The translations under genes were made by a program, and so were the position numbers. This document shows, in pieces, positions 1-13,100 of a stretch of DNA of 64,000 bases (its first letter is position 1; every line of letters starts with the position of its first letter). The notes under the pieces are model-generated. The model did not search any database. It saw only the letters and a program-made list of their open reading frames with translations, and was not told the DNA's origin. Source of the stretch: Schistocephalus solidus (taxonomy: Eukaryota > Platyhelminthes > Cestoda > Diphyllobothriidea > Diphyllobothriidae); NCBI GenBank assembly GCA_017591395.1, contig WEDG01006433.1, positions 81,662-145,661 on the forward strand, written 5' to 3'.

Positions 1-39
1 TGAAGTCTAAAACACAAGCCTTCGCTCAGTCTCCGGGAA

Positions 40-215
40 GAGCTAACTAGTGCTCATGTTTCCGCCCTCCGTGGAAATGGGTCGTGGGTTCGATCCTCGG
101 ATGGTGCACCACCTGGGGTTGGGTAGGACTGGCTGACGACGGCCAATAAACTCGAAATGGCCATTCCAGTCTCCCTTATCTTTGCCGGCAGTGTTCATCT
201 GCCTAAACGCAGCAT
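40..215 (+). mobile_element. tRNA-derived SINE-like element, copy 1
   Basis: A short element with a tRNA-like head. A pol III box B match (GGTTCGATCC) lies at 87-96. It is followed by a non-tRNA body containing CTGACGACGGC and CCATTCCAGTCTCCCTT. The same body, in the opposite orientation, recurs at about 16462-16625 inside an NFS1 intron, where the D-arm part of the head is better preserved. Two dispersed copies sharing head and body are what defines this as a SINE. Box A is poorly preserved here. No terminal target-site duplication was identified. Confidence 0.6.
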
Positions 216-3200
216 TGCTGAACAATGATCCTAAATAACATAAATGGTTAATTTAGAGATGAAGTCATCAATCGCGTTACGGGATATAGTCGTCCTGCTG
301 TGGCTTTGAATTCCATTTAGAACCCCGCCAGCAGCTGCACGGTGGTTTGTAAAATAATCAGAATAACGTGATTCATTACGCTTTCCGCATTGCAAATACG
401 ACGGGTTAGACGTCGCAAAACGATGCATTCTAAAGTTTTTGTCTTTTTAGACTGCTGAAATGGAATGGATTTACAAACTTGTCGGGGATCTACCCCCATA
501 TAGCCCACCGCGGTCGGCACAACCTCGGACAGACACGGGCCTAAGGGCCCGACTGATTCCAGATCATCCGCCCGTTACAAGCAGTCTGGACATATGATTC
601 GTTCAGATGACACCAATCCTGTTCACTTTAGCAAATACGATCACTGCGGTTTTCACTGAAGAGCCAGTTTTCATCTTTAGATATCTTAAGACTTTTTCGA
701 ATAAAGACTGCGATTCACACTTTTTATCTCTTTTTGGTGGGTGTGCAAGGGAATTTCATCCATAAGAAAGCAGCCCCCAAAAAGGCAGCTTCTTTTTCAC
801 GACACTGTTAGTTTCCAACAGGTCAAAAAAATTAGGCCGCAACTCTATATAATGGATTAACGTTCAATAACGCTAAGTAAACTTGAATTCAACTTTCTGC
901 TGCAGCTAGGCTGAAAGTATTAAATATTTGGAGGTCCGTATGGTAGAAATGCAAGAAAAAGGACATTTATTATTTGTTAATAGAAGCGGAGAGGAAAGTT
1001 CCAGGAACTAGTCGTGAAGGAGACGCGAGTACTGGAACAAAAGCTTTACTCGCCTAATTTTTCGGATTCTCACTCGAATCAATCATCAGACATCTAGATA
1101 AGGGTATTAACAAGCGCAATGACCTGCCTGCTCCATATTTGGTACTGAGGTTTTGACTGGGCAAAGCATTTAGCCACGCGGTGAACGCGCGGATGGCCGC
1201 AGTTCCTGGTGCCAATGTCTGCGAGCCAAATTACCCAAGAGCTCAAACGGATGGTTAAATCCAGCCGTCAGCAATTCGGCTGCGAACCATCATCGCACTA
1301 CATGCAACCACGTGCGATGAGCGTGGCAACCTATCATCTTGACAAGCACGCTGGTACAAACTGCACACTGGCTCGTCCGAAAAATATAACACCACCTTCA
1401 ACTATCTGCGATGCACTCGTGAACTGCCAATGGGGATAGGCCCGTAGTGGCCTAGGAACTACAGCCTATAAATGCTGCAAAACCTGGGTGATCAATTACT
1501 CGTATCTGACTCTGTCTCTGAGGCTGGATTCTAGTGATAATCCGAAGCATCAGGCTAATAAATCTCTTGTTCTAGTGATCGTGTCTCTTTCTTCACGACA
1601 TTTATTATTCCTTTACTAAGTCATAAGTGATGTTTACGGCAGAACCGCAGGAACCAGGTATTCTAGACTAGAAATGGAGCACAATATCGCATCTTGCGGG
1701 TGTATTATTCGTGGACAGTGGTAGAACGATAAGTAATACATAGCGCACCGATACGCCTTTAATCAAACTGCACCTACGATACTTCACATGGCCCGATTGC
1801 AGCTAATGACATTCAGGCGCGTAGGAGGGGCGGGGCGGGGGGAGAGAATTTAGTGTCAGGCCCTTGGTAGTCCGTCAAATATCAATTTTGGGATCTCGTG
1901 TCCTTTAGCCATCTGCGCGCGAGTAAAAATCGGAACTGACTTTTAGGCCACGCCCGCCTTTCGAGTTAAAATTTACCGGATTGAATGAAATCAATGACAA
2001 CTTGAGGCCTGGGGCGTTTACAGGAGCCTACCCGAGCGAGAGCAACCCTACGGAGAGACCATAGGCGTATGAAGGTAGAGTTACCTGCCATAACAGAGGT
2101 AGGCGGGTGGTGAGACTGGGAGGGGCGGCCCGATAAATTGATGGGCAAAGAGAAAGGCCGGTAAATCGGTTAACGCTTAACACTAACCTAGTCCACAGTG
2201 GGGTGCCTGTCCGCAGAGGACGAAGTGAGGGTCGTCACTTTTGCGTCATCATCTTGCACTTCAGTTTAACTAACACCAAGCACGTTCGTCAAGCAAGAAA
2301 CTTATGTGGGGGAGTTGGGAGAAAACGATTAGCGAAAATTGGTTCCTCCCACGGCATGCTCTTGATCTCAGCCGACAGGGCCGGGACTTGCCGTAGCTGA
2401 CCTATCTCATGAAATGTTAACCGGAATTCTGAAATGCGTCTTCGAGTAGAAAGGATTACTTACGGGGGCGTTAAGATATTGATTACTGTTCAAAGTAGTC
2501 CCAAGATATGTTCACCACTGCAAGATGCCGGCTGTTGAATAAGTTTCTTTGCGGCCGCATGTAAAAACACACACGTTGAAAAATGACTGCTTTAGTAGTA
2601 TGCACTACCCACGTTAAGATTACGTAGCCTCACAAATCCCATTGTGTTTTTAGCTAACAAACGCATCAATTATTTTTATTGTACTCCGATGGTAGCAAAT
2701 TAAGTCTTCTGTAAATGTGATACTGGAAGAAAACAGACCTTTAAGTTTTAAATTTTTTCTAAATTCCCGAATAACTTAAAAAACTAACCAGCAGTTGTGC
2801 TTGTGTTTAGGGTTTACAAACTATATGATGCACACATACCGTGTGCGGAAAAGCACACATTTCTATAGGTTTTTAAGAAGATGTCCGACAGCACTCGTAA
2901 ATTATTGTAATGGGTGTACAGCATGTTGTACAGTGCATGGGCTAACTAATGCGATGCCGTGATCGAAATTTAATTGAATAATTTGGCATACATTTGGTAT
3001 TGTTATTTTATATTGTTGAATGGATTGGAGGCTCGAACATCCTTCTTTACTAAAGCATACTGCATTTCCTATCTAGTTTTTTTTTTTTGAAGGAAACAGA
3101 CAGAATTTGGGCAAACTTGGAGGTGTGTGGGCATCCAAGAAATTTCCTATACTATGTAATATCACAGAACAAAACCTATTGTTTTTGCGTTGTGCTATAA

Positions 3201-5330
3201 AAGAACATTTCTATAATCAAGAAAAGTTTCAACTAAATCCCACTCTGGAATCGGAACGGCTGATCTTAAGTCAATGAAAATCAGGTGAAGGCAAATATAA
3301 GGAACCGCATTGTTTTCCTGAAACAAGGAACAAATTCAGCTTTAAAAGTTATATTTTGCAAATTTCAGACGTTTTTTGTCTCGAAACGTGTAATAAAACT
3401 GCCCGGTAGTATTTTGGTTTACCAAACCGAGACTTCTGACTATTAACACATATATTTATATGTTACTGAGAATGGGCTCCACCAAAAGCTACGGTAAATT
3501 TGAAGCACGTGGTAAGATACATTTGTATAATATATTTTCCGCTTATACGTAAGTTAGAAATGTAACGGGCAGAAAATTGTCATTTTTCGCAAAATCGGAG
3601 TATTAATTCGGTCACTCTGCTATGCGGTTGCAATCATAGAAGGAGTCTAAAGGTCAACAAATATAGCAAAGAACGTTCCAGTGTAAAAAAGGAACGCGAG
3701 TTCTTTTATTGTCAGCATAAAACGTCAGCACTAAATGTCATGTAAGCAAAAAAACAGTCGAAATTCCGCATTTAATCTTGACTTAGCCCTGGAAATAGAT
3801 GAAACACACAGATATTCGTCAGCAAAATATTTGATAAAAGCGCTTTTAAAAGAAGCAAATTATTAGAGAAAGATTTGATTAATCTTAGGCATATTAATTG
3901 CCAACTGCTGCTGTAGATATTCATTTCCTCGGAAATGAGTTTTTATGCTTGGTTGAGCCTACAAATATGACCCAAACCACCATCTGCATTAGAAAAATAT
4001 CCAAAAGCTCACAAGTTCGGTAAATGTTTTTAAGGAATATCTTACTTTTAAAGTTTTTATAAGCACATAGAACAGGATCTAAATTTATCGCCAATCAATT
4101 GCAAACACTGAAATCATGAAGTACTCATTGATATTTCAATTATCGTCTGAAACCCACCGTAAATATAACAAAAATTTCTCTTTTATACCCAAATTGGTGT
4201 GTTTACGATATCACCTGAAAATCCTTTTTAAATTTATTAGTCACACCTAAATAGGTTTTTTTTTCACTTTTTTTCAGAATTTATCACCTTTATAGAAATT
4301 TTGGTTAGAATAAGCACTGTAATATTACATTTTATACTTAATTTATGTTTAAAAGTGGCTTAAATTAATTCAATATCATTATTTCAGAGCGTTAGTACAT
4401 ACGTTAGTGCCGGTTCGCGAGTGATCAACGATCTTTTTTTAAAAAATCCACATTTTTAATGTGGTAGTTCACACACTGTATGCCTCATAAGCAGCATACG
4501 GTGATATTTGAACGGACATTTTCCAGTCATAAAGAATCACATAATTCGAAAAGGTTTGGAAAAATTAAATATATCCTTCTTCGGGCATAAGATTTGAAGA
4601 AGACGTTATTGTTTATCGAATCATCACCAGATAGTTTAGGCCTGTTTCCGGACATTATATTTGAATTGATGAGGCACTGAAAAGTAGCATAAGAAATTCC
4701 TACTGAATAAGTAGTCATTTTTTCATCGAGCATAATGTTGCAGGCGGCTGAAAAGAAGCACATTGTAAAGCCGGATGACATCGTGTGAATATGCTGCAGG
4801 ACAATCCGTATTACAACCCCATCTAAGTAATCCTTTCTAATTGAAAGCATATTAGAGAGAGAGAGAGAGAGAGAGACTGCTAGATGCTCGACAAGTTGAG
4901 TAAAAAATCTGGATTTAATAGTTGCTGTAAGACAGAAATCAGACGGAGCGCTCCATGGACACAGTTATTCACTGTCTAGTTGCATTTGCTCAGGTTCACG
5001 AAGGTGAGAATTTGCGAATTTATTCCAAAGAGTCAAAAACATTGCGGCACGCAGGTTGACAAAGGGCTGAATAACAATACCTTAATGATTCCTTCCGAGC
5101 TAACGGATACATATATGAGTTGTTTTATCAAACAAACCAAGCGCCGAGTGAACAGAGGACGGTTGAGAAACAGCAACTCGAAGTCTGCAGGACCGTTACC
5201 TAAACAAAAGGAGTCTCCGAGTCAGTCTCTCGAATGTTGCAACCCACTGGAGTAGGCATAGCCCATGCATCCCAGGTAATATTTTGTTGTCGTGTGATGC
5301 AAGCTAAAGACAGGCTACAGCCAGCTGATG
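216..5330. other. No gene recognised; AT-rich spacer
   Basis: I see no convincing coding exon on either strand. Open frames are short and match no family I know. From about 2640 to 4860 the sequence is strongly AT-rich and microsatellite-poor. A G-rich patch lies near 1828-1842. A small GA microsatellite closes the AT-rich part at 4854-4876. Confidence 0.5.
4854..4876. repeat. (AG)n microsatellite
   Basis: An uninterrupted AG dinucleotide run of about 23 bases at the end of the AT-rich spacer. Confidence 0.9.
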
Positions 5331-5339
5331 CCTAGGCAG

Positions 5340-5640
5340 TTGTCTATCAAATAGGATACAGTACGGTGGAAAGCTGGACGAAACTTGCGGATCCACCTGC
5401 ATGAACACAAACGACCGCCTCGAAGGCTTGACACTAAATCGCAGCTTGGGGAGACTGGTAACACTTTTGGCAGTCAAGGAGTGCTCAACTTAGGCCGAGG
5501 CATCTCAAATGCCGAAAGACTCGCACTGGAGGCATGATATTCAGATGCCAACTCTATCAACAGACATCGAGACCTTCTTGCGACTTATGACGTCCTGCGT
5601 CATTACAAGCGTAAAGACCAGGATAAGATGGTCACACCGA
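5340..5640 (+). mobile_element. Penelope-like element relic, GIY-YIG/C-terminal region
   Basis: The frame beginning GGA CGA AAC at about 5375 reads GRNLRIHLHEHK, then RGISNAERLALEA, a TGA stop at about 5534-5536, then YSDANSINRHRDLLATYDVL. The order R-x-HEHK, then NAERLALEA(W), then SINRH is the layout I know from C-terminal GIY-YIG endonuclease regions of Penelope-like retroelements. The stop sits where a Trp codon is expected (TGG to TGA), and a frameshift upstream separates the GY...GR part. No reverse transcriptase domain is attached. This is a dead fragment, from a different Penelope lineage than the copies at 7.5 and 60.9 kb. Confidence 0.6.
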
Positions 5641-7474
5641 ACTTCAGAAATCCGAGCAGACACGGCCTCGCGACAAACCCACTAAAAGGGAAGGCAAAAT
5701 TACAAGCATCTCCAATCGGGATGATGACGCTTAAAGCCAGCGGCCGCCAAGCCCCACAAGCATCTGTCAAAAGAGAAAAAAATGGACATGTCCAAGACCG
5801 ACTAGTTCGGCCAGTTATTCAAAATTTGGTCGATTGTCGGCATTAAACGCTTTGTGAATGAAGGGTCGACTAAGCCCCTCAATACGTCAGCAACATGAAA
5901 CATTTGTTCTGGTGCGCAATTTCAGTTTCTCAGTTGCACCTGCGCAGCGTCGCCGTCAAACGGTAGTTATTACGCTGTAAATGACAAAGGCCACCTACAG
6001 TTTACGCGGGGCGAAGTGATGAGCCGTGCGTGAATTGTGTTCCAGTAAGGTTGACCTGCGGGGCATCTGTCTCAATCCCTCCCCTCCCCACACCCATGGC
6101 GAAACAAAGTCAAGACAACGAAAGATGGGACTGTGCGCTGTGGCTGAAGAGATGGAACCGATGTCTATCGTCCCTAAATCCACATGAAAGAGGATCGCGA
6201 AGCTCTGTAGCGAAATGAGCCGCTGAACTGCCCCAGTCCTTGGTCCAGAGTAGAGTGACTTACTGCATAAATTGGCAAATGTTCAAGTCAGGAATAATCG
6301 CTGGACCGGCCTAACCCGCTCTTTCATACCAGTAGCAAGTAGGGCAGGCTGAAAAGGATATGGGACGCGACAGAAGTGAACATGGCGTACAGTCTCCGTC
6401 TAAAGCATCGTAAAATTTTCAGCCGCTGTGGGGATTACATGGTGGAGAAGGCACCAACCGACTAAGCCTTCCTCTAACTGTGCCATGAAACATATGCATA
6501 CTGTACAAATATCCTGCTGGAATGACCGGCCTCTGATAGACCCACCTACAAATCAATTCAGAGCAAACCAAAAAATGTTTTCAAAGCACAATGCTCAGAA
6601 TCCTTTCGATGAAATCCGGCGAAAATGATAGGTACACGTAACTGGGACACGCCTTTGGGCTAACGCAGGCTGAAATGTCTCTGTTGAGACTGATTTTCCG
6701 TATTTTCACGCGAAACACCAACTCGTCAGCATGCATTATGCATCAGTCTCCCATTTATGCAAACAAGCTCCACCACTTTGACTATGGCAGCAAAAAGGCT
6801 CCGTCCTAAATCAAAATTTTGAGCACTAGTGGTGATGAATAATCACAAGGTCCAACATTGTTTGCTGTCGGACCGAGAGCTTAACCACACGCCACAGGCA
6901 CGTGAACTGGAGCTGGTGCACCTTACGCTCACTGCGACATCGGAATCTTGTTCACCTGTCTGCTTTCTATGGCAGCTGAGTGCTGTTCATGTGATCCAGC
7001 GATTCAGTCTGGCTAACCAATCGTTACCAATCTGCTGGAGACAAAGGTTCTGGCAAGAGTTACCAGGTTCCATCTTCAGGGCACAGTTGCTACGACCAGT
7101 GACAACAAAACGGCTTAGAATCGGCAAACAAGGAGAAAGGATCTCACGAGGCGTACGTCTCTTGTCCAAGACTCCCAAGGACAAACAGGCTTCCACTGTC
7201 GGAGTTTGAGGTGACCTCGCGCCCTACGGGATGGGGACTGACTCTATGACGTACTTCGCAGAACCCAATCGTGTTCGGCAAACAAGGCTAGATGTTTCGC
7301 CAAGTCGCAAGAACTCCATAGGTTTCACAACTGGTTGCCGCATAGTCGTTTTTGGTGGATGGTTGGCGCCGACCCCCAGAGACTGGAGAAACCAGCGATG
7401 GCATCGGACACCCTGCTAGCATATGATATGACCCACCAGATAATCTGTCTTCGCTGTTGGTTTTTTTTAGCTGA
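5641..7474. other. No gene recognised
   Basis: Several ORFs of 60-126 codons exist here, the longest at 6829-7209 on the plus strand with a shorter one opposite it. None shows a domain, a splice pattern or similarity to other parts of the window. Composition is mixed and no repeat shared with the rest of the window was noticed. Confidence 0.4.
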
Positions 7475-8048
7475 TGGTTAATTCAAGACGATTTGGCGAG
7501 CATACGCGCTGCTTTCGATAACTTCTCTTCAGGCCAATACAGTTATAGGGAAACGATGGAACGTAGTAGAAATTTAAAACATGGAATCGATAATGTTCAT
7601 CCGCTTGTGTGGGTTATGTGAGAGGTGTGCATAGGGGAAGGATGATAAGAAACAGTGTGATAGGCCGCAGTGAGTGATTAGTAGAGCCGTTCTAGGGGAA
7701 GGAGACGACAGAGATGGCGCGGGGAAATACATGCAGGTAAGCGACCGTTGGCCAAGCTAAGCGCGGAGCTTATACGAGGTTCATTTTTGCGCACAAGACC
7801 GGCTTCTTCAACCTAATGGCAGTCGCTTCTGCTGCTGCTAGTAGACGTTGACCCAGTGGCTTGGGGTAGTTTGGTGGGACCTTATAAATTACACGGAAAG
7901 CTTCACTGGGTTCCACACTATGCCAGGTGTCAACAATATGTGCAAGGATGGCGCGTTTTATGCTCTTGACTCCCCATTTGCTTAGCCATGCTGGGAGGTG
8001 TTCACTTATTCTTTTGGATAGGCGCCGACTCGTACGACCGATATGACA
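7475..8048 (-). mobile_element. Penelope-like element, 5'-truncated 3' end with GIY-YIG C-terminal coding part
   Basis: On the minus strand, 92 codons from 8048 to a TAA at 7770 read without interruption. They start CHIGRTSRRLSKRISEHLPA, pass IKRAILAHIVDTWHSVEP and end in LLAAAEATAIRLKKPVLC. GRTSRRL...EH followed by a conserved A-x-H-x-x-x-T-x-H and a downstream acidic A-E-A is the GIY-YIG endonuclease layout of Penelope-like elements. About 295 bases of 3' untranslated sequence follow, down to about 7475. Nearly the same sequence recurs at 60862-61390 (minus) and, more diverged, at 56860-57165 (plus). The reverse transcriptase part is missing, and the 5' side runs directly into repeat R1. 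Confidence 0.7.
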
Positions 8049-8290
8049 GTTCGACCGTCGATTTCGACGAGGTTCACCGTATGCTCCACACCAGGTGGTG
8101 CAGGGTGCACGGTGACTTGCGCGTGAATTAGTTTTAAGTGATAGTAGCCTTGCGCTGCAGCTACCGCACTCTCTCCTCCTCCCCCACTGGAGCCCGGTGT
8201 CAAGACAGAGTCAAGAAGACCGGAGATGGGAGAGGGCGCAGATGGCTGGCGCGGCCCCTGGGTGTACCACCACACCTGGCTCAGATCCCA
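8049..8290 (-). repeat. GC-rich interspersed repeat R1, copy 1
   Basis: The minus-strand sequence contains TCTTGACTCTGTCTTGACAC, GTGCGGTAGCTGCAGCGCAA and CTAATTCACGCGCAAGTCAC in that order. The same blocks occur in the plus orientation at 12300-12490 and, more diverged, at 15620-15775. It is GC-rich, non-coding in appearance, and abuts or slightly overlaps the Penelope coding segment, so the exact border is unclear. It could be a SINE-like family or part of a larger composite. Confidence 0.55.
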
Positions 8291-10105
8291 CGGAGTGGGA
8301 GTGCCATAAAGGTTACATTAAGAAGGAGCCATTGCAGCCTGACTCTCAGTTCGCCAGTCAACCACTCCACACAAAACACATTGGGCTGACCACGCGGTCT
8401 GAGTTATACCATCAGTTAACAACCTTCCAAGCAACGGCTTTAAGCGTACCTTGATAGTTTCAAGCGCGTCAGATTGTTTGTAGTGAGGAAAATACGCTGA
8501 GCTCTCGAACTCACTCTCTCCCCCACCCCACAATCAGACCAACATCCGAGCCAGTCAGTTGTCTGAGGTGGGAGTGGGCGCATTGGCTGACGGGTCGGCG
8601 TACCCGTCTTCGCGCGCCATAGCACGACCTGGCCCCCATAAAGCACACACCGACGCAGACGCGACGAATATAACCTGCTCCAAAAGAGTAAGTAAATCAG
8701 TAAATGCACATGGAGCTGGTCTGAGTCGGCGACCTATCCTTACCTTCGCCTCATAAGAGGGTTGGTTGAGAACACTATCTGAAGTCTCGCTGCTGGGAAC
8801 ATTCGTGTAACGGTTTGGTTTATGCGTCTTTTCAGGAGTTCCCTAGCCGTATCCCGTTAAAAGGACACTTTGAGGAATAGAGTTTTCTTTTCCACAGTAT
8901 GCTTGGCAGGTTTCAGTGGTCTTGCGAAAATATGCTTTGTAATAAACCGATTAGGGTGTCCGTTCTCTCACAGTAGGTTCTGGAGCTTCCCAAGCTCATC
9001 CTCAATACTATCTGTAGAGCAAATCTTTCTAAGAAACGGACTAGATTGCGTTTCTGTTGGAGAGGTACGAAACTGCCAGAGTTCGTATAGTGCCCAGACC
9101 AGGTTTTCTTTCTATAAATGCTCGTTCGGACGCGGCCGTCAGGTCTTCTGCTTAGAAAGAGGTCTAAGAAAGGGCGTGAACCTGCTTCAACGTGAATTTG
9201 ATCGACGGATGTACTTGGTTTACAGTTAATCTACATTTGTTTCTTCTGGTTTCTGGTTAATTGTTTACCTAAGAGGGCCGAAGAACTACTTGGCCTTACT
9301 TGCCCACCGAGTACAGGCCTTCCCTATCGATCCGGACTTGAAGACAGGAGGTCGCAGGAACGAAGTGTACCAATTACATGCTTTTTAGTCTCACGAAGTA
9401 ATAAATCAGTCCTTGCCTTGAATACTTTTGTGGGGTGTAACCGCTCAAAAGATAACAAAATCCTTTTGAACGGGGAAAACCATCCAACTACTGTTCCGGA
9501 CAGGATGCAGTGGCGGCCTGCACGTGAAGTTAGAAAGAGCAAGGGACTTTCGTAACATCTACCTCACTCACTCACTCCCTTCCACCACTCACGATGTTTC
9601 AATCGCAAAACAAGGTTAGCAAAGGCGAATATTGACGTGGGCATAGTAGCTGACGCGAAAGCAACAGCATATACGCGTACCACACACTTACTGGTTCCTA
9701 AATTTACGCGACGGGACTTAGGAGAGAGACACGTGGACGTCTTGTCGGGGAGAGTTGCCAGGACAAAGGAGCCATCACAACCTGAGCGTTAGTAGCGAAA
9801 ATAACCACGCAATCCCCTCGGTTGGCAATTTTCCTCGTCATGACTGATAACGTATCGTGCCAGTTTAGAAGTAAGTTTAATGATTAGCAGCGAGGAACAC
9901 TATCGTTGATCCTGAGGTGGATCGATCTCACTACCTGTTTCCTCTGCCGTACCAGTGAAAAATGCGAGTCAAGCTGACGGAATGTGGCATCGGGCAGCAA
10001 AGGCAGAAGATGACAGATACAGATAAAATCTGTAGTTGCAAAGAAATAGAGAAAGAGGGAGATATACAAGCTATGACGCGAAGGCCAGTCAGCAGGGCCC
10101 TGGAA
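8291..10105. other. No gene recognised; 3' flank of NFS1
   Basis: No coding exon is supported. The minus strand from 10105 downward is the presumed NFS1 3' untranslated region. The first poly(A)-signal-like hexamer seen on that strand is ATTAAA at 9876-9881, which is weak evidence only. The rest is mixed unique sequence, with a GC-rich patch at 8530-8660 that may be another R1 remnant. Confidence 0.35.
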
Positions 10106-10169
10106 TCAGTGCTGCGACCATTCAATGCTCTTGATGTCCACACCCTCCTCGTGCATCTCCCACAGAGGG
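10106..10169 (-). CDS. NFS1: NFS1 exon 9 (C-terminus)
   Basis: Completes a Ser codon and encodes [20 protein letters not shown] followed by TGA. It matches the conserved C-terminal tail of animal NFS1 that follows LREMS. The acceptor is CATTTTAG. It lies 1438 nt beyond exon 8. Confidence 0.93.
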
Positions 10170-13100
10170 CTAAAATGTGAGAGGAAAGAAGCGGTGAGCA
10201 GGTCCTGGATGGGGGGACAAATGGCGAAGAAGTTAGGCTGGTTGTGAGGCTCGAAGCAGAGGCATATGTACGATTGGCACGTCTTCTCCCTAAGACTACT
10301 CCAACTGGCACCGCCTCCCCATTCTAATCAAGATAGATGCGCTACAGATGCAGGAAAAGTTGAAAATTTCTGTAACAGTAGAACAGTTGGCATGTGACCC
10401 AGTTGATCTAAAGTTCTCTCTCATTTCGTGCTTGGGTGCTCTACCGAGGATAAAGAGTACGATTAGGGTTACATTTCAGGTTTGGGTTAGTGTTAGGATA
10501 GGGGAATATGTACATTTCCTGAAATTTGGTTCAAGGCCACCTATATTACTTGGGGTTGTGGGGGGGGGTGGTAGTAGTAGTAGTAGTAGTAGACAATAAT
10601 AGTACCAGCAGCATTAATTGTAGCAGTTGACATTGTAGGTGACTGAGTATCTACAGCCTCTTCTTGGGCACTTCACGTACCCCCGCCCCTACCCCGATTG
10701 AAGCTGCCTGGCTATGGAGGGGACGACACAACTTTGGGGGACCTGAAAATGCTCTCAACCACATAGGCAGAACACAAAATGACAAAGACCCTTCTGGGAG
10801 AAGGGAGAGAAGTTTGTCCTCAGAGCACGCCAGTAGCGTGCCCTACATACTGCTGGCGGAACACTACACACTGCCTAGCATTGAAAGTTCCTGCGGTGTC
10901 CATCACTGCGAATGGTTTTCTAAAAATTGATTCCCCAAATGTCATCCAAACCTAATTGAGGGGCCCGATAGGGTGGCCAGCAAACGTTCGAAAATAAACG
11001 CAGAAAATCAACCTAAAGGGAAGAGGAAGGAAGCCGTGCGAAGGGTGTTTCTGTAAACTCCCGAACGAAAGTGCTCAAATAATATCACAGGCTTCCAAGA
11101 AATTCTTTATTCGCTGAAAATGTTACTGATTGGACGGCACAGTAAAAGTTACAAAGTCTGCAGTTGCAAGGGAATAGAAAGACAAGGGCCAGGCAGATCG
11201 AGAGTCACATGCTAAAGGCCTATGCAAAGCCAAACAGAACGCATCTGCCAGCAGGATTTCACATTTCCTGTGCGACAAGACACAAACTCACATATCTAAC
11301 GATCGGAACCTTTTGATTGCCGCAAGCGTAATAGCCTTTGGTTAAATGGTTATACCCCTCCTGCAATCTTCCAAAAAAATATACAATACATAAATCACTG
11401 CTAAATGCAGTGTCCATGCAAACTACCCTTCCTCGCAGTTAACGTGAACATTCCACTCGCCAAAATTCCGACCGACAGGGGATGCATAGCTGCGTCCGTT
11501 GCATACGGACGCTAACTTTGTTTCTTTCTGCTTACGACAACCCCAATTAACGGTCTGGTAGGGCTTAGGTATGACATTGGATGAAGTGGGGGCAATGAAC
11601 GTATTACCTCATCTTGCGCAGCTTGGTAACGTGTTCGACGACCAGCTTGACGGTGTAGTCGACCTCCTCCTCAGTGGTAAAGCGTCCGAGACCGAAACGA
11701 ATACTTGAATGGGCCAGATCGTCATCGGCACCGATGGCGCGGAGAACGTAAGAGGGCTCCAGGGAGGCCGATGTACATGCGCTGGAAAGATTTAAGATGA
11801 AAAGAAAAGAGTCTGTACAAAAAGACGCACATACGAGCTAGAGAGAGAGAGATACTAGAGGGACCAGAGCTCAGTAAACTAGCCTATTTACAGGAGACGG
11901 AATGCGACCTTCCGTCTAGCCTGGAAGTCCGGATTAGAGGCCTTACAGACAGTAGGAAAATGACGAGGGATCATAAACCGAGAACCGTAATCGATGAAAA
12001 GCGCGAAGAGTGGGGGGGGGTGTTTGTGATCCCCGGTCTCCTTACAGTTGGCCAGGTCACCACCCTCGAGTATGAGGACCTGGCATTTGAACGGGAGTCT
12101 ATATGGTTATCCTCCTAAACGGGCCAGTGCCCCCTAAACGGGCCCCGTGGTAGATGCGTTGGACCAACACGGGGCCACATCAGGGCACGGCATGCGTTAT
12201 TCGGGTTGCGCTCCGCTAACAAATGCCGAACATTGGAGGTGTGGCGGCACGCCTAGGGGCGGCTAGGACTTAGGGGACCCAGCCGAGCCAGCCACCTGCG
12301 TCCTCTCCTGCCTCCGGTTTTCTTGACTCTGTCTTGACACCGGGCTCAGGTGGGGGAGGAGGAGAGTGCGGTAGCTGCAGCGCAAGGTTACTATCACTTA
12401 AAACTAATTCACGCGCAAGTCACCGTCCCTGCACCACCCTTCCATGGAGCATACGGTGGACATTGTCGGACTACGGCGGTCGAACTATTGTATATGGTTA
12501 TCCAGAATAAATTTCCAAGAAATGAGTCACAAGGTCACTCAGCAGTGGTAGTAATAGTAGTAGTAGCAGCAGCAGTAGCGGTAGCAGGAGTAGCAGACCG
12601 GAATTTTATATATGCCCCTCGACAGGATTGGGGAATAGCAACGCACCAAATAACGTAATACAAGTGGCCTTGCACTGAACTCCAGAAAGAGTAAAAATTC
12701 CCGTCATAATTCTCATACTAACAGTACCCAAATCTTGATTCTACTATTAACCTTAACCCTAATTTAGCTAGAATTTGGCACAAAGCCACCTGCATTTTGG
12801 GTAGTTCCCATGTCTTGTCAAGGGACCAGATAAGCAATCTTACCTAGAAGTAGTAGCAGCAGCATCAGCGGTAGCAGCAACACTGGTAGTAGAAGTAGTA
12901 GTAGTGGGAGGAGGACAAGCGGTAAAAGCAGAATTGGTGCACATTTTGGGCGACTGCCACTTCCTGAACACTTCGTGATTACAGGAGGAGATGGATTTTG
13001 CCAGCCTTAAATGATTGGCTGGTCCACGGCAGCAAATAAGCCAAAAAGGTCAGTTTAAGCTCTCATGCGCTGATCGATAACATAAGATTCGAGCTACGCA

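Noticed and set aside
6829..7209. 126-codon plus-strand ORF
   Set aside because: No domain or family likeness, an ORF is open on the opposite strand as well, and no splice or repeat context supports it.
9931..10311. 126-codon minus ORF overlapping the last NFS1 exon
   Set aside because: It is in a different frame from the NFS1 exon, whose product matches the conserved C-terminus. The ORF is a shadow.
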